Shown here: positions 4,932 to 7,486 of the stretch, in pieces
Numbering within the stretch: position 1 is the first letter of the stretch
How the letters are laid out: every line of letters begins with the position of its first letter
DNA from: Lentisphaerota bacterium
Lineage (GTDB): Bacteria; Verrucomicrobiota; Lentisphaeria; Oligosphaerales; JAFGRS01
DNA: 7,486 bases
Assembly: GCA_012514865.1 (NCBI GenBank)
Contig: JAAYZO010000661.1
Location: 1 to 7,486 of the forward strand
Reading direction: 5' to 3'
Position numbers and translations under genes: made by a program
Notes under the pieces: model-generated
Databases searched by the model: none
What the model was told of the DNA's origin: nothing
Seen by the model: the letters and a program-made list of their open reading frames with translations, nothing else

Positions 4932-7486
4932 TCACGGCGGAGGCGATGACGGCAGCGGCGGCGCCAGGACGACCCGGAAGCCGAGCCTGTCGAGTTTGGC
5001 GTCGGGGCCCCAGGCCGGGTAGCGGAAGCCGGACCGGCAGCGGTTCGAGTCTTCTGCCCAGCTCCCGCCGCGGGATATACGCATCGGATTCTCCTGCCGG
5101 AGGCACACCGGGTCCACTGCCGGAGAGCGTGCATACCAGGTCTTGCTGTACCAGTCCTGGCACCACTCGAAGACATTGCCGCACAGGTCATAGAGGCCCC
5201 AGGCATTGGGCTTCTTCTGCCCGACGTCGTGGGTCTTGCCGCCGCTGTTCTTATCGTACCAGGCTATGGCATCGAGGTCTGCGGGGTAGTCGCCGGTCGT
5301 CCCGGCGCGGCAGGCGTACTCCCACTCGGCCTCGGTGGGCAGTCGGAAGACGTAGCCATCGGGCAGTCTCCCGGCGGCCTGCTCGCGCGCGGTCAGCCGG
5401 CTGGCGAAGAGGGTCGCGTCGAACCACGAGACCATCTCCACGGGCCGCCTGGGGCCGGCCATGCTGCCCGGGCGCTGGTTCATCACCGCCGCATACTCGT
5501 CCTGCGTCACCTCGAACCTCCCCATCCAGAACGGCCGCGAAAGGCGCACCGTGTGGATGGCCTCCTCGCCGGACCATCCGCCCTTGGCCAGCCCCATGAG
5601 GAATTCGCCTGCCGCGAGCGGCACCAGCTCCATGCCGAGGTCGGGAACCTGCAGGGGGCCGTCCCCGGCGATGGGTATCATCAGAGCGCGTCGGGCCATC
5701 GGGACCCACTCCCGCCCCGCGGCGGTGCTGCCCCACTCCTTCTCGAACTCGGCCAGTGCCTTGCGCGCCGCCTGGAGGCGTTTCAGATCGTTGCCGATGC
5801 GTTTGCGCACCGACGCGGCAGCCGCGGCGCCATCGGCATGCCGCGGCGAGGTAGTGATCTGCCGCAGCAGGTCGGCGGCGGCCTGTTCGGCCGCGGCCTC
5901 GCGGGCCTCAGTCTGGCGGACGGCCAGTGCCGCCGCCATGGCCTCGCCGAGCGGCCCGCCGGCCTTGTCGAAGAGCCGTCCCGCCACCTCGGGCTTGGCG
6001 GCTTCGAGGGCCAGGAGGCCGCGCTGGAGATTCAGCTCCGGCGTATCGCCGGCGCCGAGGCGGCGCAGGCGTTCGGCGATGGCGAGGTCGTTCAGGCGGA
6101 TGACACGCCCGAGCCGGCCCGTACTCTGGCCATGCTGCACGATCTGGTTGAAGCGGATGCCGTCGGCCGCCGCCTCGCGGACCTCGCCACGGATCGTCTC
6201 GCGGGCCAGGGCGACCTCGATGGTCTTGCCGGCGTCGGCCTTGAATGACGCCAGGAGCCGCGCGTCCATACCCGCCAGGGCCTCGAGCTGGGCGGCGACC
6301 GCCTGGCGCTCGTCGTCGGTAAGGCCCTTGCCCAGATTCTCGCCGCCGTCGCGCCAGCGCCGCAGGGCCTCGTCCACACGGCCCGCCAGGACGGCCTTGG
6401 CCAGGCCGGCAAACGCGGCGCCCGTCCCGGCGCGGGCCGGCTCGGCGGCGTCCTCCAGGCTGCGCTCCCAGGCCAACCGGCAGCGGTAGAACTCGGCGAT
6501 CGACGGCTGGTACTGGGCGGGTTCGACATTGAGGTGGACCAGATGCCGCAGCGCGGCCCGGATCTCGGCCTCTGGCATAGGCAGGTGGCTGGGCGTCCAG
6601 AGCGCCTCCAGGTCAGGACAGCTCAGAATCGGCGAGAGGTCCGTCAGGGCGGTGCAGGCGCCAAGATTGAGGTACCTCAGCGGCATACCACGCAGCACGC
6701 GGATGTCCTTCACCTCTGAGGGCACACCCGCGGCCCACCCCAGATTGAGGCCGACGAGGGGTGCGCCGGCCAGCGGCGAGAGGTCGGCCACCGGCACTTT
6801 CGCGAGGCTTAGGTAGGTCAGCGGCGCGCCGAGGGCATAGATGTCAGTCTGCACGCTGAGCTGCGACGACCCCATGGCCTGCTCCGGGCTCATGTAGTGC
6901 GGCGTGCCCAGGATGGCGCCGGACAGGGTCATGCCGGTCTCCTCGCCGAGGCTCTTGGCCAGGCCGAGGTCCATGAGGAAGACCCGCCCGCGGCGGTCCA
7001 GCATGATATTCGCCGGCTTCAGGTCGCGGTGCAGGAGCTGAAACTCGTCCCAGGCGTAGCACAGCGCCTCGGCGATGGTCCGGACGATGGTGAGGGCTTC
7101 GCGCTCCGGCAGGGCCCCGTCGCGCTTGAGGCGCCGGTCGAGCGACTCGCCCTCGACGCAGGCCATGGCCAGGTAGTAGTTACCGCCGTCCTCGCCGGCC
7201 TCGTAGACGGTCACGATGTTGGCGTGGTCCAGACGGGCCGCCAGTCGGCCTTCGTGCAGGAAGCGCTCCACCGCCTCGTGGTCGGCAGCGAAGCTCGGCG
7301 GCAGGACCTTCACCGCGACCTGGCGGTCCACCGAGAGCTGGGTGGCGAGGAAGACCTCGCCCATGCCGCCCTTACCAAGGCGGCGGTCGAGACGGAAGCC
7401 GCCCAGGGTAGCGCCGCAGTCGACGCGTGACTCCGGCACCGCCACCATGCCCTGGCACTGCGGGCAATGCGCCTGGCGGCCGCTCG
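4932..7486 (-). CDS. Ser/Thr protein kinase (C-lobe missing) / LRR-like / SUMF1-domain fusion, 5' partial
   Basis: The frame is open to the right edge. Numbering below starts at the Met at 7448, but no ribosome binding site supports that Met. The 12 upstream codons read H-C-P-Q-C-Q-G, like half a zinc ribbon, so the true start is probably beyond 7486. Residues 18-207 are a kinase N-lobe and catalytic core: G-K-G-G-M-G-E-V (25-32), Lys47, Glu66, H-R-D-L-K-P-A-N (140-147), D-L-G (160-162), G-T-P-H-Y-M-S-P-E (181-189) and T-D-I-Y-A-L-G (201-207). The text then jumps to LRR-like repeats (about 208-289: P-L-T-Y-L-S-L, D-L-S-P-L, P-L-R-Y-L-N-L), so helices F to I of the C-lobe are missing. No membrane segment is seen. 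About 330-600 is Ala-rich and helical. About 602-829 is a SUMF1 (formylglycine-generating-enzyme-like) domain with W-E-Y-A-C-R-A-G-T, L-Y-D-L-C-G-N-V-F-E-W-C, R-G-G-S-W and L-G-F-R. It keeps the C of N-R-C-R but has Arg where the second catalytic Cys of true FGE sits, so oxidase activity is unlikely. The product is probably a signalling protein; kinase activity is doubtful. Confidence 0.9.
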   Translation of the reverse strand, partial: SGRQAHCPQCQGMVAVPESRVDCGATLGGFRLDRRLGKGGMGEVFLATQLSVDRQVAVKVLPPSFAADHEAVERFLHEGRLAARLDHANIVTVYEAGEDGGNYYLAMACVEGESLDRRLKRDGALPEREALTIVRTIAEALCYAWDEFQLLHRDLKPANIMLDRRGRVFLMDLGLAKSLGEETGMTLSGAILGTPHYMSPEQAMGSSQLSVQTDIYALGAPLTYLSLAKVPVADLSPLAGAPLVGLNLGWAAGVPSEVKDIRVLRGMPLRYLNLGACTALTDLSPILSCPDLEALWTPSHLPMPEAEIRAALRHLVHLNVEPAQYQPSIAEFYRCRLAWERSLEDAAEPARAGTGAAFAGLAKAVLAGRVDEALRRWRDGGENLGKGLTDDERQAVAAQLEALAGMDARLLASFKADAGKTIEVALARETIRGEVREAAADGIRFNQIVQHGQSTGRLGRVIRLNDLAIAERLRRLGAGDTPELNLQRGLLALEAAKPEVAGRLFDKAGGPLGEAMAAALAVRQTEAREAAAEQAAADLLRQITTSPRHADGAAAAASVRKRIGNDLKRLQAARKALAEFEKEWGSTAAGREWVPMARRALMIPIAGDGPLQVPDLGMELVPLAAGEFLMGLAKGGWSGEEAIHTVRLSRPFWMGRFEVTQDEYAAVMNQRPGSMAGPRRPVEMVSWFDATLFASRLTAREQAAGRLPDGYVFRLPTEAEWEYACRAGTTGDYPADLDAIAWYDKNSGGKTHDVGQKKPNAWGLYDLCGNVFEWCQDWYSKTWYARSPAVDPVCLRQENPMRISRGGSWAEDSNRCRSGFRYPAWGPDAKLDRLGFRVVLAPPLPSSPPP

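Noticed and set aside
4962..5645. SUMF1 domain as a variable target of a diversity-generating retroelement
   Set aside because: Although the lectin-like SUMF1 fold is used by such systems, no reverse transcriptase or template repeat is visible in the window.
5229..6248. Open + strand frames opposite the kinase/SUMF1 gene
   Set aside because: They mirror a well-supported gene on the minus strand and have shadow-like composition with no recognisable motif.

Overview
This is a high-GC (roughly two-thirds G+C by eye) bacterial accessory region. Several gene types point to the Planctomycetota-Verrucomicrobiota-Lentisphaerota (PVC) group, most likely a Lentisphaerota-like or related uncultured lineage. 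The pointers are type II secretion-type pseudopilins with an F-T-L-I-E-L-L-V-V-I-A leader and a C-terminal H-X9-DG motif, a long eukaryote-like Ser/Thr kinase carrying LRR-like repeats and a SUMF1 domain, and a large TIM-barrel, glycosidase-like protein next to a pseudopilin. The lineage is an inference from gene types, not from a marker gene.

Layout: (1) Bases 1 to about 920 on the + strand are the right-hand part of an ISKra4-family insertion sequence. Its DDE transposase core is intact from base 82, but the N-terminal part lies in another frame, and a C CCA AAA heptamer sits inside the frame overlap. (2) Bases about 921-1460 (+) are the 3' remainder of a pseudopilin gene. The start and prepilin leader are gone exactly where the IS ends. 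(3) Bases 1457-1732 hold two back-to-back palindromes and a stretch with no convincing gene, lying between converging genes. (4) Bases 1733-3811 (-) encode a 692-residue cytoplasmic TIM-barrel protein that looks like a glycoside hydrolase relative of unknown specificity. (5) Bases 3924-4637 (-) encode a complete pseudopilin of 237 residues just upstream of, and in line with, the TIM-barrel gene. (6) Bases 4638-4931 hold its ribosome binding site, a weak promoter candidate and a 46-base hairpin. (7) From 4932 to the right edge (-) runs a kinase / LRR-like / helical / SUMF1 fusion whose 5' end lies outside the window.

Genes 4-6 are read leftward and probably form one or two transcription units. 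The pseudopilin plus TIM-barrel pair resembles the pseudopilin-next-to-carbohydrate-enzyme arrangement I recall from Lentisphaerota genomes. The kinase/SUMF1 protein is a likely signalling protein whose kinase C-lobe looks deleted in frame. I see no complete new defence or mobile system. The observations most worth checking are the kinase deletion and fusion, the frameshift candidate in the transposase, the exact IS/pseudopilin junction, and two long palindromes that share GGATCC outer arms.
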